Positions 32,641 through 44,000 of a DNA stretch of 64,000 nt are shown in pieces. Numbering within the stretch: the first letter of the stretch is position 1; each line of letters begins with the position of its first letter. Made by a program: the position numbers and the translations under genes. The DNA lies in contig NW_020653716.1 of the NCBI RefSeq assembly GCF_003589595.1, positions 96,629 through 160,628 of the forward strand, written 5' to 3'. Below the pieces are notes generated by a model. That model was not told the DNA's origin, made no database searches, and saw only the letters and a list, made by a program, of their open reading frames with translations. This DNA comes from Hyposmocoma kahamanoa. Taxonomy: Eukaryota; Arthropoda; Insecta; Lepidoptera; Cosmopterigidae.

Positions 32641-33198
32641 CCAGATTGCGCCACACGTCGCTGACAAGCGTAATTCGTATAGAGTAGTTATGTAGTTAGT
32701 CATATTTTTATATTATATTGTATGTATGTTAGTCCTTAAGGTATACATATATTATATGGATCATATGGCTTCAAATAAATTACTAAATAAATAAAATTAT
32801 ACCCATGCCCATTGCATGAATTTTCGTAAAATGAGTTATCTAATACATTTTATTGTATGTAGTTTTCAAGCTTTTTCGGGTGCACGAAAGGAGCCTCCCC
32901 GCACGACGTACCATTTCTTTCCCGTACGTCTTGTACCCTGGGGAACAATGGGCGAGTACCTTACGCCGATTAACAAATCCTTTCACCACGATGTTACGTT
33001 ATAGTGTATGCCATCGTTACGATACAAAGAGCATGTTGCAATCTAATAATCAAATTTATGAGTAACACTGTCATTATTAATCGTTACTTTATATTATTGA
33101 AAAATGCATGAAAAGTACACTATATTGAGTTGGATATTTTAATTATAATTTTTTATAATGATTGGGTTTTACCTCGGACCCCTCGACTTATTTGCTTT
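32641..33198. other. Unannotated spacer
   Basis: Two overlapping frames (32816-33065) show no motif. Confidence 0.35.
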
Positions 33199-33489
33199 GT
33201 CGGGGATAGTGTAAATCCGCGTATGTAGTATTGGTAAAAGCACTGCACCAAACCAAATTTCACAGGAGAGGGATTTAACGTTATTACTTTGTTATTTCAA
33301 TGACTACAACTTTCATTTTTGCACAGGAAGCATTAATTTATGTTGTCTACGGACTGATAACAATTGATTCCCATAAATCACGCTAATTTAGTTGCCACGA
33401 CATTTACGCGGATTTGACTTGGCCACTAAATTACCGAAATGGAAACTCATAATAAAATGCTAGTTACGCGTAATTGCACTATCCCCGAC
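33199..33489. mobile_element. 291-bp MITE with GTCGGGGATAG ends
   Basis: The left end 'gtcggggatagtgtaaatcc' and the right end (reverse complement 'gtcggggatagtgcaattac') both continue with 'gcgta', an inverted repeat of about 25 bp. 'acgcggattt' recurs inside. No coding content; flanking duplication not clear. Confidence 0.78.
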
Positions 33490-33955
33490 GTTAGGACTAT
33501 GTTTACATAAAAGTCACATATTTTAACAAACACCAAAACCTTCGGTATCTAGTCGACAGTTCAAAACTGATGATGACTGAGATGGTAATCAAGTCAGTTA
33601 TGACCACAGGACCAGTGAGGGTTTAAAACGTTGGTTTGTTTGAAAAAACAAGTATACGAGATTAAGATACGAAAAAATGTTACACTTCAAAATGTTTTAA
33701 TGTGTTGAAAAATTTATTTGAACATATTTGATAAAAAATTACGAAATTTTGAGTTTATTTTGAAATTTATTTTCTTCTGTGAAATGATTTAATGGAAAAC
33801 TAACAAACCGTATCTCAAGTATTAGTTTGTAAATAATGTGTACTGAGTATAATTAAGTTTAATTAGTATCATTCAAATTATGAAACAACTTCGTTTGTAA
33901 ATTTGTATTAATAACTCGTGTTTCACGCAGCACAGGCCGCTGCGCGTAATTGACA
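33490..33955. other. Spacer with family K fragment
   Basis: 33624-33677 carries one arm of family K ('acgttggtttgtttgaaaaa'). Otherwise nothing recognised. Confidence 0.5.
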
Positions 33956-34331
33956 ATGGGTTCCCAGCAACTCATTGCCAATGAGCTCCTGGCGTTTATT
34001 TAACATGTCATCGACATCATGGACGAAGTCAGCATCGTGCAGATCTGCAAATCGAATTTCAATGAAGATGAGATTTGCAGTGGCTAGATGCTGTAGTCCC
34101 AGAGCCTCGGGAAAGCCGAACAGATGCCATCTCGCCGGAGGTATAGAGAGGTGAAAAGTCTCCAGGGTATCATCACACTCCTGAAAAGAAACTGACCCGG
34201 ACGACGTGCCTACATCCGTGCTGAAGGAGCTGCACAAGCTGCCCCCCGTCACGTTCGATCACGTCGATTTCACTAGGTTGCTGAAGGATATTACGTTGCT
34301 AAAGGATATTACGTCCCTGAAGTCGAGTTAA
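33956..34331 (+). pseudogene. LINE ORF1/gag-like protein, N-terminal fragment
   Basis: From ATG 33956 the frame reads MGSQQLIANELLAFI-stop, then MDEVSIVQICKSNFNEDEI, and after a frameshift DPDDVPTSVLKELHKLPPVT continuing FDHVDFTRLLKDIT to TAA 34329-34331. I recognise the 'LHKLPPVTFDHVDVTRLLKDI' signature from lepidopteran mobile-element proteins. At least three stops and one frameshift. The C-terminal fragment at 32410 lies upstream in the same orientation, so order is reversed and these are separate pieces. Confidence 0.6.
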
Positions 34332-35394
34332 ATTAGAGAGTTCGAGATCTTGCTTTTTCGTTCGTTCTTACTTTTTTAATTTTATTTAAGTAAAATTATT
34401 ATTTAATATTGTACTACACAAATCAAATCACGTTTAAAAGAGACATATCGAACATAATTTCAACTGTTACACATTCTAGTTAATATGTGTGAGTCGCACC
34501 GTAGTTTAAAAGAAGCTAGCTTTAACGTAGCCTTAATATAAAGGGTGCTCACTAGGAAGCTGTAATCGTAACCGTCGCATGTAATGTTACCAAAAATCAT
34601 AGTGTGTACGCGGTTCGCGAGCTTGCTGCGAGCGGAATGCATCCGGTTCGCAGTGAGCCGACGATAACCAGGTACTCATTCTAGTGAGTGAAAATTGTTT
34701 CTCGCGTACACACCCGAACCTCGTTACTGGATCTGTCATGTTAATGAGTGACTTTCGAGTAATACAACAAATTTTAAGCCTTTAGATGATATTCTAGCAA
34801 AGAAACAAACAAAGTCTGTCAAAGAGTACTTACTGATTGAAATTATCAAGTTTGTCAAAGGAACTCCTTTAAGTCTATAAATGACATCTTCAATGTAATT
34901 AAATACTATAAAATTAGCAGTACCCTTCAGACAGCCAAAGAGTTTGTTAAAATCGTTTGCAAATTATTTATACAGACTTCTACATAGTGGATTGATAAAA
35001 TTTTCTAGGGAAGGTACCGTTCCAAAATTATATAATAGAAAACCTCTAAAACCGGGTACCGGGTCCAAAACCTTGTTGATACAGGAAATGAATGGTCAAA
35101 AGTCAAAACCCCTCTTCACACAATGTTGAGTATACGTCTTCAAATGTCTTTATATACTTATATATTTCAATCTTTTTGCATGTAGGTATACGGTGAAAGA
35201 ACTCACCAACTACGAGCGGTGCTAGACGGGCGCTGCCAGTGCGTTGCAGCGGTGCTAGTAGTCGGAAAGCTACAATTTTAACGTACAAAATGCCACACGA
35301 GTAATGTGGCACCGCACCGTAGCACCCCTCCACGCTTCGGTTCCTGACCCCTTGTCCGATGTGCACCAGTTCCGTCGCTGTAGTTCTAACGTAT
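34332..35394. other. Spacer with GC-rich stretch
   Basis: 35190-35390 is GC-rich and holds a 99-aa minus-strand frame (35103-35402) without a recognised domain. It may be a promoter or element 5' region. Confidence 0.35.
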
Positions 35395-35999
35395 CCGCTC
35401 ACGCGATGCGCTCCTCCTACCGCAAAATGGCGGCTATTTGGTTTCGCACATTAGAAAAGCATTCAGTTTAAATACAAGTTTTTATAAATAAAAATTATTA
35501 TTCTGCATTGCTAAATACATACCCTCCGTACTACCAACAAAAACATCTCAAATAAAATGCAGTAATACACCGGAAATCCTGCACTTAAAAAGCACTAATG
35601 AAATTTTTGGTGTACTTGGATAAATATGGTAATATTCCGTTTGAGTGGTTCTAACATTTACCATGAAATTACTCCTTAAAGTATAGTTTATAAACATTTA
35701 TGTTCAGGGTAAACTTAAATAACGCTACTTACGGTATGTTTTCAATAAATAAACACCGAAATCACCAGCCCAAACAATAACACATACGATTGTCGTGGTG
35801 TATTTTTGAAGTTGTTTATTTTTTAAATGACAGACCCAGGCATTAAAAACTTTATGGTTTGCTAGAGTAGTTACCGAAACAGCAATTAATATTAGTTCTT
35901 TTACCTGTTATAACTTCGATATCCGATAAATCGGTATAAAATCATCACCCCGGCACCTCTAGGTGTGGTATGCGTCTACGGCTGCATGTATGTGAGCGG
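35395..35999 (+). mobile_element. Family H element H2, 605 bp, GTAT duplication
   Basis: Ends 'ccgctcacgcgatgcgct' and (reverse complement) 'ccgctcacatacatgcag' are short inverted repeats. GTAT flanks both sides (35391-35394, 36000-36003). The body is non-coding and about 85-90% similar by eye to H3 in reverse. A 4-bp duplication with CCGC ends was not matched to a known superfamily. Confidence 0.8.
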
Positions 36000-36124
36000 G
36001 TATATGTTAACGCAGCTTCACCGCTAAGGCGTCGCAACGCAACGTAAATAAAGTAGATGCATCCCTTCTTTGCGCCGCCCTACCCTCACAGCTTCTAAAA
36101 GCGAGAACGAAACTCTAAGCAATA
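36000..36124. other. Spacer between H2 and SINE C2
   Basis: Short GC-richer stretch; nothing recognised. Confidence 0.4.
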
Positions 36125-36236
36125 GTTTGTTATAATTATTAACACAAGGATCGAACACAAAGAAAAATTTCTCACTTCAACCTGCGACCACGCTATAGGT
36201 ACGGTAGCGTCGCTCTGTCAACTGAGCGACAGAAAG
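36125..36236 (-). mobile_element. tRNA-related SINE family C, copy C2
   Basis: The reversed tail 'tagtttgttataattatta' is followed by a tRNA-like head with 'caacctgcgacc' (damaged B box) and 'tcaactgagcga' (A box). Shorter than C3. Confidence 0.7.
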
Positions 36237-36389
36237 AGTCATTAGGTCGACGAAATTCCGAACTGCGGCGCAGTAGCCGCGCGTCCGTCGCGTTTTAATA
36301 ATATTAAGTTCACTAATTGTGACTGCAAAAGTGTCACGATAATGGCGCATGGCGCCACGAAATCACTTCTATGAGCGTCTAATTATATA

Positions 36390-36415
36390 ATATGTTGAGT
36401 GTGTGCGTTTTATTT
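36390..36415 (+). repeat. SINE B tail fragment
   Basis: 'atgttgagtgtgtgcgtttt' plus a T-run is the extreme 3' end of family B with no head. Confidence 0.65.
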
Positions 36416-37455
36416 TTTTTTTATTAATTTGAAGGTGGTGAGGGGGGGTCGCCTCTCGTGTCCCGCAGTCCGAGCGCTCAAAATTAATATGCATAAAGTA
36501 ACAACACGCAGAGAAAATTTGATAGATCCAACGTCAACAAGCGACCGATGACAACTGATGGAACAACTCGTGTCGTTAAGCCGCTAGGAAATTTGCAAAT
36601 TTTGGGGTAAATGAGAATTTAGTAACTATAGAGATTCAGTTGAATACCAAAATTTTGCAGCTTCTCTGTAGAAGAAGAGAAATATCTCCATATTAAAATT
36701 ATGTACAACGTCAGACATTTTTATTCTAAGATAATTTGTTTTAGACTGTTTTCAGGATTTTACATGATCGAATTAAATTATATCCTATCATGTAACAAAT
36801 TAACACATTTTTAGACAATATCTTTAGGTGTATCGTATATTTTAAAACCGGTAATTAATAACAAACACGTCAACCAAAACAGTTCTCTTCTCCTCCCGTG
36901 ACTCGCCTGAATCTATCTCGATCTGTATAATAATGTATTTATAATAAATACAATAGCTGAAATTTCGTAAATTATTTCGCAACAATAATTGAAAGTCCCT
37001 TTGTAATTACACCGACGACTGCAAGTAATAATTAATTTTAACAACGACACTTATCAGTGATAAATTTATTCCTTTGTGCAATGTTTTACTATTTTCTCCA
37101 ACATATATTTACTTATTTGCGTCTAAGCTGTTTACTGAATTAATTTTTCATCTATTCAATATTATGGAGTTTTGCCAATTAAAACAAACAATTTACATGA
37201 ATCATCTCGTATTACTGCGACTGTTACGTCACGCCCTTTCTTTAGTCTGTGGTCATAATTGGAGTAAATATGAGCGTCTACAGAAGACCGAATACAGTGA
37301 AAGTGTTTAGCGTGGTACGTGTTTCAACAGTACGCGGAGTTCCACATACTTGAGCTCAGTCTGCCATTTTCGCTTTGTACGTTACAGTCGTGTCAATTAC
37401 CTCAGACGAAACCTCAAAAATCGTGGAACAATGCTTTATTTTGCTACTTGGAGTG
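36416..37455. other. Unannotated spacer between the H elements
   Basis: Open frames of about 80 aa (37074-37310, 37319-37604) are unrecognised. No transposase found. Confidence 0.35.
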
Positions 37456-37755
37456 CAAAAATGATAGTCGCACCTGTAATATCATGGATAATATTACAGG
37501 TGCGACCATTGACTTACAATTATATGGACGTCGGGTCCGCGCTAAAAAGTGTCCGCACTTGTAAGGCGCTAAAATCGTATACAGAGCACCAAACTCCGCT
37601 TTAGTCTTCATTTGTTCGACTGACAGCGCGATACTGCGATGACATTACAATTTAAATTTCGAATAGGTTGACTTGGGACATTTTTTTCGTGGTTTTTGTA
37701 TTAGACCCGTCGTCCATTTATTTGTAAGTCAATGGGTGCGACTATCATTTTTGTG
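37456..37755. mobile_element. 300-bp MITE with interrupted inverted ends
   Basis: Right end (reverse complement) reads 'caaaaatgatagtcgcaccc' then 'attgacttacaaataaatgg' then 'acgacggg'. The left end (37456-37536) is the same except that a 32-bp palindromic block ('ctgtaatatcatggataata'...) interrupts it after 'gtcgcac'. The block is bounded by 'gtcgcac' and 'gtgcgac'. Non-coding. Confidence 0.75.
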
Positions 37756-37885
37756 TTACCTATAATAAGTAGAAGACTCGTAAAGAAAGAAGAAGTAGTC
37801 TTAGTTTATTCAATTTTTATAAATTTTCCATTTTCTTGTTATCGTAATAGATTTTTTTTTTATAAGAAGCGAAAGTAAACCTTAT
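37756..37885. other. Spacer
   Basis: AT-rich; nothing recognised. Confidence 0.4.
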
Positions 37886-38458
37886 CCGCTCACGCGATAC
37901 ATGCAGCCGTAGACGCATACCACACCTAGAGGTGCCGGTGATGATTTTATACCGATTTATCGGATATGGAAGTTATAACAGGTAAAAGAACTAATGTTAA
38001 TTGCTATTTCGGTAACTACTCTCGCAAACCATAAAGTTTTTAATGCCTAGGTCTATCATTTAAAAAAAATAAACAACTTCAAAAATACGTTACGACAATC
38101 GTGTGTGTTATTGTTTGGGCTGGTGATTTCGGTGTTTATTTATTGAAAACATACCGTAAGTAGCATTTTTTAAGTATACCCCGAATATAAATGTTTATAA
38201 ACTATACTTTAAGGAGTAATTTCATGGTGAACGTTAGAACCACCCAAACTTTCATTAGTGCTCTTTAAGTGCAGGATTTGCGGTGTATTATTGTATTTTA
38301 TTTGAGATGTTTTTGTTGGTAGTACGGAGGGTATTTATTTAGCAATGCAGAATAATAATTTTTATTTATAAAAACTTGTATTTAAACTGAATACTTTTCT
38401 AATTTGCGAAACCAAATAGCCGCCATTTTGCGGTAGGAGGGGCGCATCGCGTGTGCGG
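37886..38458 (-). mobile_element. Family H element H3, 573 bp, inverted relative to H2
   Basis: Left end 'ccgctcacgcgatacatgca', right end (reverse complement) 'ccgcacacgcgatgcgcc'. Flanks are TTAT on the left and TTAA on the right, a one-base-decayed 4-bp duplication. Paired with H2 it makes long inverted arms 1.9 kb apart, but each arm has its own termini, so these are two elements. Confidence 0.8.
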
Positions 38459-38559
38459 TTAAACCGCATTTTTTTTGGATACCCTAATAGGCTTAAATCG
38501 TTCGTCACTCGTCTCACAGTCCTTCAGCTATTGCCGCTAGATGGCAAGCACATTTAATG

Positions 38560-38720
38560 AAATTTCAATATAAAATTATACAAAACGCCGTAATTTGCAT
38601 ATTTGTGTTGAACTTTCACGATATGCCAACAGAGTAAAGTTTAAATTATATTAAGAGTTCGGAATTTGGTACATCTTCTTAAATAAGAAACTACGACCAA
38701 TTATTACCAAGAAAGATTTC
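38560..38720 (+). repeat. Dispersed repeat family M, copy 1
   Basis: Shares 'tttcaatataaaa', 'ttgaactttca', 'gatatgccaacagagtaaag' and 'tttaaattatatt' in order with 44795-44950. Type unknown. Confidence 0.55.
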
Positions 38721-38924
38721 ATAGTGTGTAACATTATTTATGATCGTGTGCGTCACTTGGATTGATTTTTTCTTTGTGCGCGCCAATAGTTACAAAGTCA
38801 GCGGCACGGCGCGGGCAGCGTGATTAAGAAAGACTACTGCTATGAGACAGACAAATAAAAATTATGTTTTTCGTATAGTATGTACCAAAATTAATTCTCA
38901 ATGACATATAATCCACAAAGCTAA
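38721..38924. other. Spacer
   Basis: Nothing recognised. Confidence 0.4.
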
Positions 38925-39047
38925 TATATGTAACCTTACCAAATAGGTGCAATAAGCACCTTCGTGAAATTATTAATTTAAAACATACGTAAAACATACA
39001 TACGCTTCGAACGTATAACCTCCTCCTTTTTTTGAAGTCGGTTAAAA
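38925..39047 (+). repeat. LINE 3'-tail family F, fragment F1
   Basis: 'taacctcctccttttttgaa' followed by 'gtcggttaaaa' is a 3' terminus common in lepidopteran genomes; it recurs at 51900-51950. Confidence 0.6.
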
Positions 39048-39156
39048 ATAAATCAACGATATTTTACACACATGTAGATATTTTATTAACATTATTATTG
39101 AACATTATTAGTAAAATATTTACATATATATATATATATTTTTTTTTTTTTTAAAT

Positions 39157-39362
39157 AATGCACACACTCAACATAGCCCCGCACTAGGGAAACCCTGTGT
39201 CGCGGGTACCATGGACATACATATAGACAACCACAAATTACACCCAAACTCACGAGAGAAATAATTGTAGGCCATACAAATATTTCTCCCGGCCCAGGAA
39301 TCGAACCTGGGACCTCTGCGTTGCAATCCGGCATGGTAACCGTTCGGCCACGGAGGCAGTTA
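39157..39362 (-). mobile_element. tRNA SINE family B, copy B3 (full)
   Basis: Full reversed copy: tail 'cacacactcaacatagcc', body 'acaaccacaaattacaccca', B box 'ggaatcgaacc', A box 'ccgttcggcca'. One of the best preserved copies. A 104-aa frame across it is a by-product. Confidence 0.88.
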
Positions 39363-39533
39363 ATCATAAAAATATATGTTATCAATGGTCGGAAAAAGGT
39401 GTACCACATATATAGAGATACACGTATAGATATAGCTACAGGATCAACATAGAATTGTTAAAACTACCAAATATTAATTAATTACTTGCTTCGAATTCCT
39501 AATTTCCGGATGAAAGAAACTCCTCTGTATAGG

Positions 39534-39679
39534 AAATGAAACTATTTTTCCGTATTTAAATCGCGTATATCTGTTTTTTCAAACAAACCAACGTTTCGGG
39601 CCCTTTACAGGTCTCATGGTCACGGTTGACTAATAATGACAATTATACGCGATGTAAATCCGGAAAAATCGTTTCATTA
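39534..39679. repeat. Foldback repeat family K, copy K2
   Basis: Arms 'gaaactatttttccgtattt' and its diverged reverse complement near 39655-39677 enclose 'acgtttcgggccctttacag'. Same layout as K1. Confidence 0.75.
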
Positions 39680-40317
39680 CTCTATGTGTAACAATATCGA
39701 AAACGTAAGAACTCGATAACTCCTCTCGATATCTGAAGATAAAATAGCCGTGCATGGGTAAGGCCGTCCAAAATGGCACTTTTTTGTCTCGCTTAACGTT
39801 CAGCATTTTTTTAAATAAAAAATATTAAAATAATCTAGTGTGTTATTATTACGAATAATCTAGTATCTTTTTCCTTTTAAAATACGATCTTTCTGCTAGT
39901 GGTTCGAATTTAGTGAACATCTATATTTGAATTTAAATCAAACAGTTTCTAGAGCGCGATTGCAACGTTTCTCATGCAAATTAAAAGTACTAAAACTGCC
40001 TTTAAGGTTCAGTTCAATAAGAGGTCATGGTAAGGCCCCTGTAATAAACTCTCAAAACGATGCACCTTAGAGTAGGACAAAAACGATCAGGGGAATTTTC
40101 CCTATGTCAAATATTTTTTAGACTGAAGTAGTCTTTTTGAATAGATACAATTATAAATTTTTTATTTAAAAATCCGACCTTGAAAGTTAGCTCCGCTTTC
40201 TCTGCGTTGGTCACCGTGGAAGATCAATTGTATCTCAATGAAAATCGAAATGCATAAATGAAAATCGTCGTCAATAATTATTTTTTTTTGTACATTACAG
40301 GCAGAGTTCAGATTTGC
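39680..40317. other. Unannotated spacer
   Basis: Nothing recognised. Confidence 0.4.
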
Positions 40318-40470
40318 CTTCCACCTGATGTAAAATGGAAAATGGAATCCAAACGTGAAGGAACCGAGTGCAGTGTTGATACAAACACGGCCCTTGCTAC
40401 CTCCACCCTGCATGCCTACAAAATGACTCTTCACGCCTCTTCGCTTGATGGACCCCATATCGTAGGGAAT
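40318..40470 (+). repeat. Dispersed repeat family N, copy 1
   Basis: 'taaaatggaaaatggaatcc' with 'aaacgtgaaggaa', 'gcagtgttgatacaa' and 'gctacctccaccctgcatg' matches 43148-43330 in reverse complement. Frames of 98 and 117 aa overlap on opposite strands, so coding is doubtful. Confidence 0.65.
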
Positions 40471-40799
40471 ACGTGCCCCGGAAAGGTGTTCCAGTTTATA
40501 CGTTGTAAATGGCAAATTTTGAACATCAATCGGAATCTTATTATAGAAGCGTAAACATTACCTCTTAAAGAAATTTGAGACTTTATGAAGACGACTGTCA
40601 AGAACAACTAATTTATTTCTATTCCTCATTTTATGTATCACTATTTTTCATAAAAAAAAATAATATTTTTCAAACACGAGGTAACTGTGCTGTAAATTGT
40701 TGATGTGTTCCTCTCATCTCTCTCCCGTTTCCATCACCAGATCAGGTCTATAACATTTCCGCATTCATTGAAACCAATTAACGAAAAGCGGGTGAAATG
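40471..40799. other. Spacer
   Basis: Nothing recognised. Confidence 0.4.
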
Positions 40800-40925
40800 C
40801 AAAAAAAACTGAATTCATCCCCTAATTTGCCACCCTTAAAGATGGAATATCTTCTTCAAATTTGAATGGAACCACTACTGACGGATCCTTTTCAACAACA
40901 AAACTTCTTTTTACGTCATCTTGTA
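40800..40925 (+). repeat. LINE 3'-tail family F, fragment F2
   Basis: 'tttgccacccttaaagatgg' and 'tcttcaaatttgaa' match 51755-51805. The terminal 'gtcggttaa' part is missing. Confidence 0.55.
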
Positions 40926-40947
40926 TTAAATTAATAATATATCATAG

Positions 40948-41128
40948 TCCCGCAGTAGTGAAACCCTGTATCGCGGGTACCATGGACATACACATAGACA
41001 ACCACAAATTACACCCAAACTAACGAGAGAATTGTAGGCCTACACATATTTCTCCCGGCCTGGGAATCGAAATCAGTACCTCTACGTGACAGTCCAGCAT
41101 GATAACCATTCGACCATAAAGGCAGTTC
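40948..41128 (-). mobile_element. tRNA SINE family B, copy B4
   Basis: Reversed copy lacking only the extreme tail; B box damaged ('gggaatcgaaatcagt'). Confidence 0.82.
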
Positions 41129-41965
41129 ATACTTGCGTAACAAAGACAAAAGAAACACAGTCGAATTTAGAATTTCCCTGTTTGAAGACCGATAAAATGT
41201 AACGTTGCTATCTTGCACGTATTTAGTGGTTTTTGTGTTTCAAAACAAACAAAAGTTACTATTCTCTTTCCGTTAAAATTCTTATTCGTACGAATAAAAA
41301 TACTAAGTTGCGAAATTTTTAGCTATGTGAATGGTGCTACGGATCTAGTCTAACAAATACCTCAATACACAAATTCATTATTGAAAACTTTCTATTTCCG
41401 GTCGTCTATGCTATTTTCAAAACCGTCTTTCATCCATTACGTTCTCAACCAATTTACCGATACTTGTACTATAAATAGCTGTGTTAGTAGTGTAGTTCAT
41501 CGCTTTTCGTCCTTGCGGACATCCACATCCGGTGGTGACCGCAGCCAATTTGTCGATATTTGAGCAGCGAACTCTTGTCCTTATTTGAATAATTTCCATT
41601 AACGGACCTTTGAGAATAGATTGCCTCTAGTCATACGAAGACTGAAGCATTGAATTTTTTTTTTACTCTTGTACTTTAATCTGTCAAGTATAATTTCGTA
41701 ACCATATAACAAAGGCTTTTAGTTCTAACCAAAATTCTATTGTCTCTGGTACTCGCTACTGGATTAAAAAAACGTTTTTTTCATAATTAAAAGCCTCCCT
41801 AAAACTATATTTGTGAAATTATTAAAATTCAAATAATTTCATGAAATAATATCTCAAAATGTAACATAATAGATACAAAAGCGTCACCACAGAAAAAATA
41901 ACTATTTCAAAACAATATAACATATGGAATATAACGCGTCTTAAAGGCTCTACTGCCTTTTATAT
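41129..41965. other. Unannotated spacer
   Basis: AT-rich; overlapping 60-aa frames (41381-41599) carry no motif. Confidence 0.4.
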
Positions 41966-42263
41966 GATACCAGGTGACAGGAAGAACGAATTGTGCGCCT
42001 GGTGCTAAACCACACTACTGTTCATAGCCGTTGCAGTGCCCCTCAGAGCTTCAAATCGCAAAGATCTGAGAGGCACTGCCACTGCGCCCGTGACCCTGAG
42101 ACATAAGTTGACAAGTCCCATGCGCCTGTAATTTCACCAGCACCCTCACCCTTCAAAACCGGAACACAGTAATGCTCACATTACTTCTTGGCGGCAGAAA
42201 TAGGTAAGGTGGTAATACTTCTCTGGATGAACTCTTTCACAAGGAGCTCTACTGCTACTAAAT
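41966..42263 (-). repeat. SINE-like family A, copy A10 (full)
   Basis: Complete reversed copy from 'tatgataccaggtgacagg' to 'agctctactgctactaaa'. One of the best templates for the family consensus. Confidence 0.88.
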
Positions 42264-42487
42264 TCTGTTCTGAACCACGCGTGCTAGCCTCCGTAGTCAC
42301 TGCTTTACAATTTGCCGTACTCCACGACTAACTACAAGGTTTGATGGCACCTTCCTCTGTCCCACAGTCGACAAATGCAACTCCCTTCCAGCGCACGTAC
42401 TTTCTGTTTTATGATATTTATTAGCAGTTTTTTGTTCAAATTTTTATTGAATTGATATTCAATTATTTTTTTGCGAAAATACTCTAC
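42264..42487. other. Spacer
   Basis: Nothing recognised. Confidence 0.4.
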
Positions 42488-42710
42488 TAGTTTGTTATAA
42501 TTATTAATACAAAGATCGAAGACTTAAAAAAATTCCTTCGATCTGGGCGGATTCGAACCGACGTCTTTTAGCCAACCGTGTGAGACGCTATGCCAACTAA
42601 GCCACGGAACGAACCAGCGAACCTCACGAATTTCTCTGTATGCTTGTTGTCTTTGCATTTGGTTTTCCAACGACTTTTTGGCCGTAGCGCACTCTATGAG
42701 AAATCTATGA
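42488..42710 (-). mobile_element. tRNA-related SINE family C, copy C3 (best copy)
   Basis: Reading in reverse: a 5' extension, then a head with A box 'tggcttagttgg' and B box 'ggttcgaatcc', then 'agatcgaagga', a T-run and the tail 'taataattataacaaacta'. The intact B box sits at about 42549-42559. Confidence 0.75.
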
Positions 42711-42867
42711 AAGTATTTCGCCACCCAGTTAGATACCTTTACAGTTACCAGCCCCGGCTAGAGATGTTGCTATGTATTTTATGATATATGATGTATTTAA
42801 ATTATTATTGAATTGATATGCAATTTTTTTTATACTTTATTTTTTTATTTTAGTTTTTATTTTATTT
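42711..42867. other. Spacer
   Basis: AT-rich; nothing recognised. Confidence 0.4.
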
Positions 42868-43140
42868 AGTAGCAGTAGAGCTCATTGTGAAAAAGTTCGT
42901 CTAGAGACGTAACCTTACCTATTTTTGCCGCCAAGCAATAATGTCAGCATTACAGCGTTTTCAAGGGTAAGAGTGCTGTTGAAATTACAGGGACTTGTCA
43001 ATTTATGCCTCAGGGTGACGAGTGTAGTGGCAGTTTGCGGTTTGAAGCTCTGAGTGGCACTGTAACTGATATGGACAGGCGTGTAATGTAGCTTACCATT
43101 AGGTGCACGACTTGTTCGTCCCGCCACTTGATTATATAAT
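42868..43140 (+). repeat. SINE-like family A, copy A11 (nearly full)
   Basis: Has both family ends, with a short internal deletion around 'atgggac' and 'cctctcagatcttt'. Confidence 0.85.
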
Positions 43141-43147
43141 TTTTAAT

Positions 43148-43330
43148 AATGATAAGGGGCATTCAAATGAAGCGTTATGACGCATCTAGTAAACATTCAG
43201 GGTGGAGGTGGCTAAGGCAGTGATTGTATCAACACTGCAGTCACTGCACTAGGTTTCTTCGCGTTTGGATTCCATTTTCCATTTAATATCGGTTGGAGTG
43301 GAGTCATGTGCTTAAAGTCGTATAAAAAAG
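43148..43330 (-). repeat. Dispersed repeat family N, copy 2
   Basis: Inverted relative to 40318-40470. It begins 'ggggcattcaaatgaagcgt', a phrase missing from copy 1. Confidence 0.65.
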
Positions 43331-43840
43331 ACCATTTGCGTTACAAATATTTTATACCAACTTTCAGCTTTGTACGTGTAAGGAAAACGATTTTCAATAC
43401 AAATATTTTTACCCTTTCTCATCCTCTTAGAGGTTGAATTTCCAAAAATCCGTTCATAATACGCCTACAGTAAATAAAAATAACATTCTCTCAAGTATTT
43501 ATGTTTCTAGGACTTATAGTTCTTGCTGTGTGCACACCTGTGAATTGCTCCGGACCCAACTCAATAATATATAGATTAATTGACACTACTTTGATCCGAG
43601 ATGTACTAGGCCCAAGATTGTATGAAAGTAGTAGTATCCGTCTCCTTTGATGTTTTAATGCTTGTAAGCAAAAAATAGCTTTACTCTAATTGCAATATTA
43701 CAAGCAAATTATCGTATGAAGCACTTCAAAGGTGACTTCATATTAAATAATTAATTTACGAATATAATAAGGTGATACGGAAACATAAGAGATTATTCAA
43801 TGTAATTAATATTGAATTTTAATTAGTATTATATTCAAAC
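43331..43840. other. Unannotated spacer
   Basis: AT-rich; nothing recognised. Confidence 0.4.
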
Positions 43841-43886
43841 GCGCGGTTATATTATGATTATAATATAGTCGTAATATAACCACGCG
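43841..43886. repeat. Hairpin next to SINE B5
   Basis: 'gcgcggttatattatgat' faces 'tcgtaatataaccacgcg' across about 10 bases. It ends where SINE B5 begins. Confidence 0.6.
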
Positions 43887-43887
43887 T

Positions 43888-44000
43888 ATGATTGCCTCCG
43901 CGGCCGAACAATTACCATGCTAGGCTGCCACGTAGAGGTCTCGCATTCGATTACCGGGCTGGGAGAAATATTTGTAGGACCTATATTTATTTCAGTCAAA
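43888..44000 (+). mobile_element. tRNA SINE family B, copy B5, 3'-truncated
   Basis: The head and first half of the body are present; at about 43999, within 'cgagaatttgg', it passes directly into a reverse transcriptase fragment instead of the SINE tail. Confidence 0.8.

Noticed and set aside
35391..38462. A single 3-kb transposon with 0.6-kb inverted repeats
   Set aside because: Each arm has its own short inverted termini and one has its own GTAT duplication, so two separate elements explain it better.
39095..39409. 104-aa minus-strand frame (and a similar 107-aa frame at 53659-53982)
   Set aside because: Both are the same SINE B sequence read through, with no independent coding signal.
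40162..40554. Overlapping 117-aa and 98-aa frames on opposite strands
   Set aside because: The region is a dispersed repeat also found at 43148-43330, where neither frame is kept.
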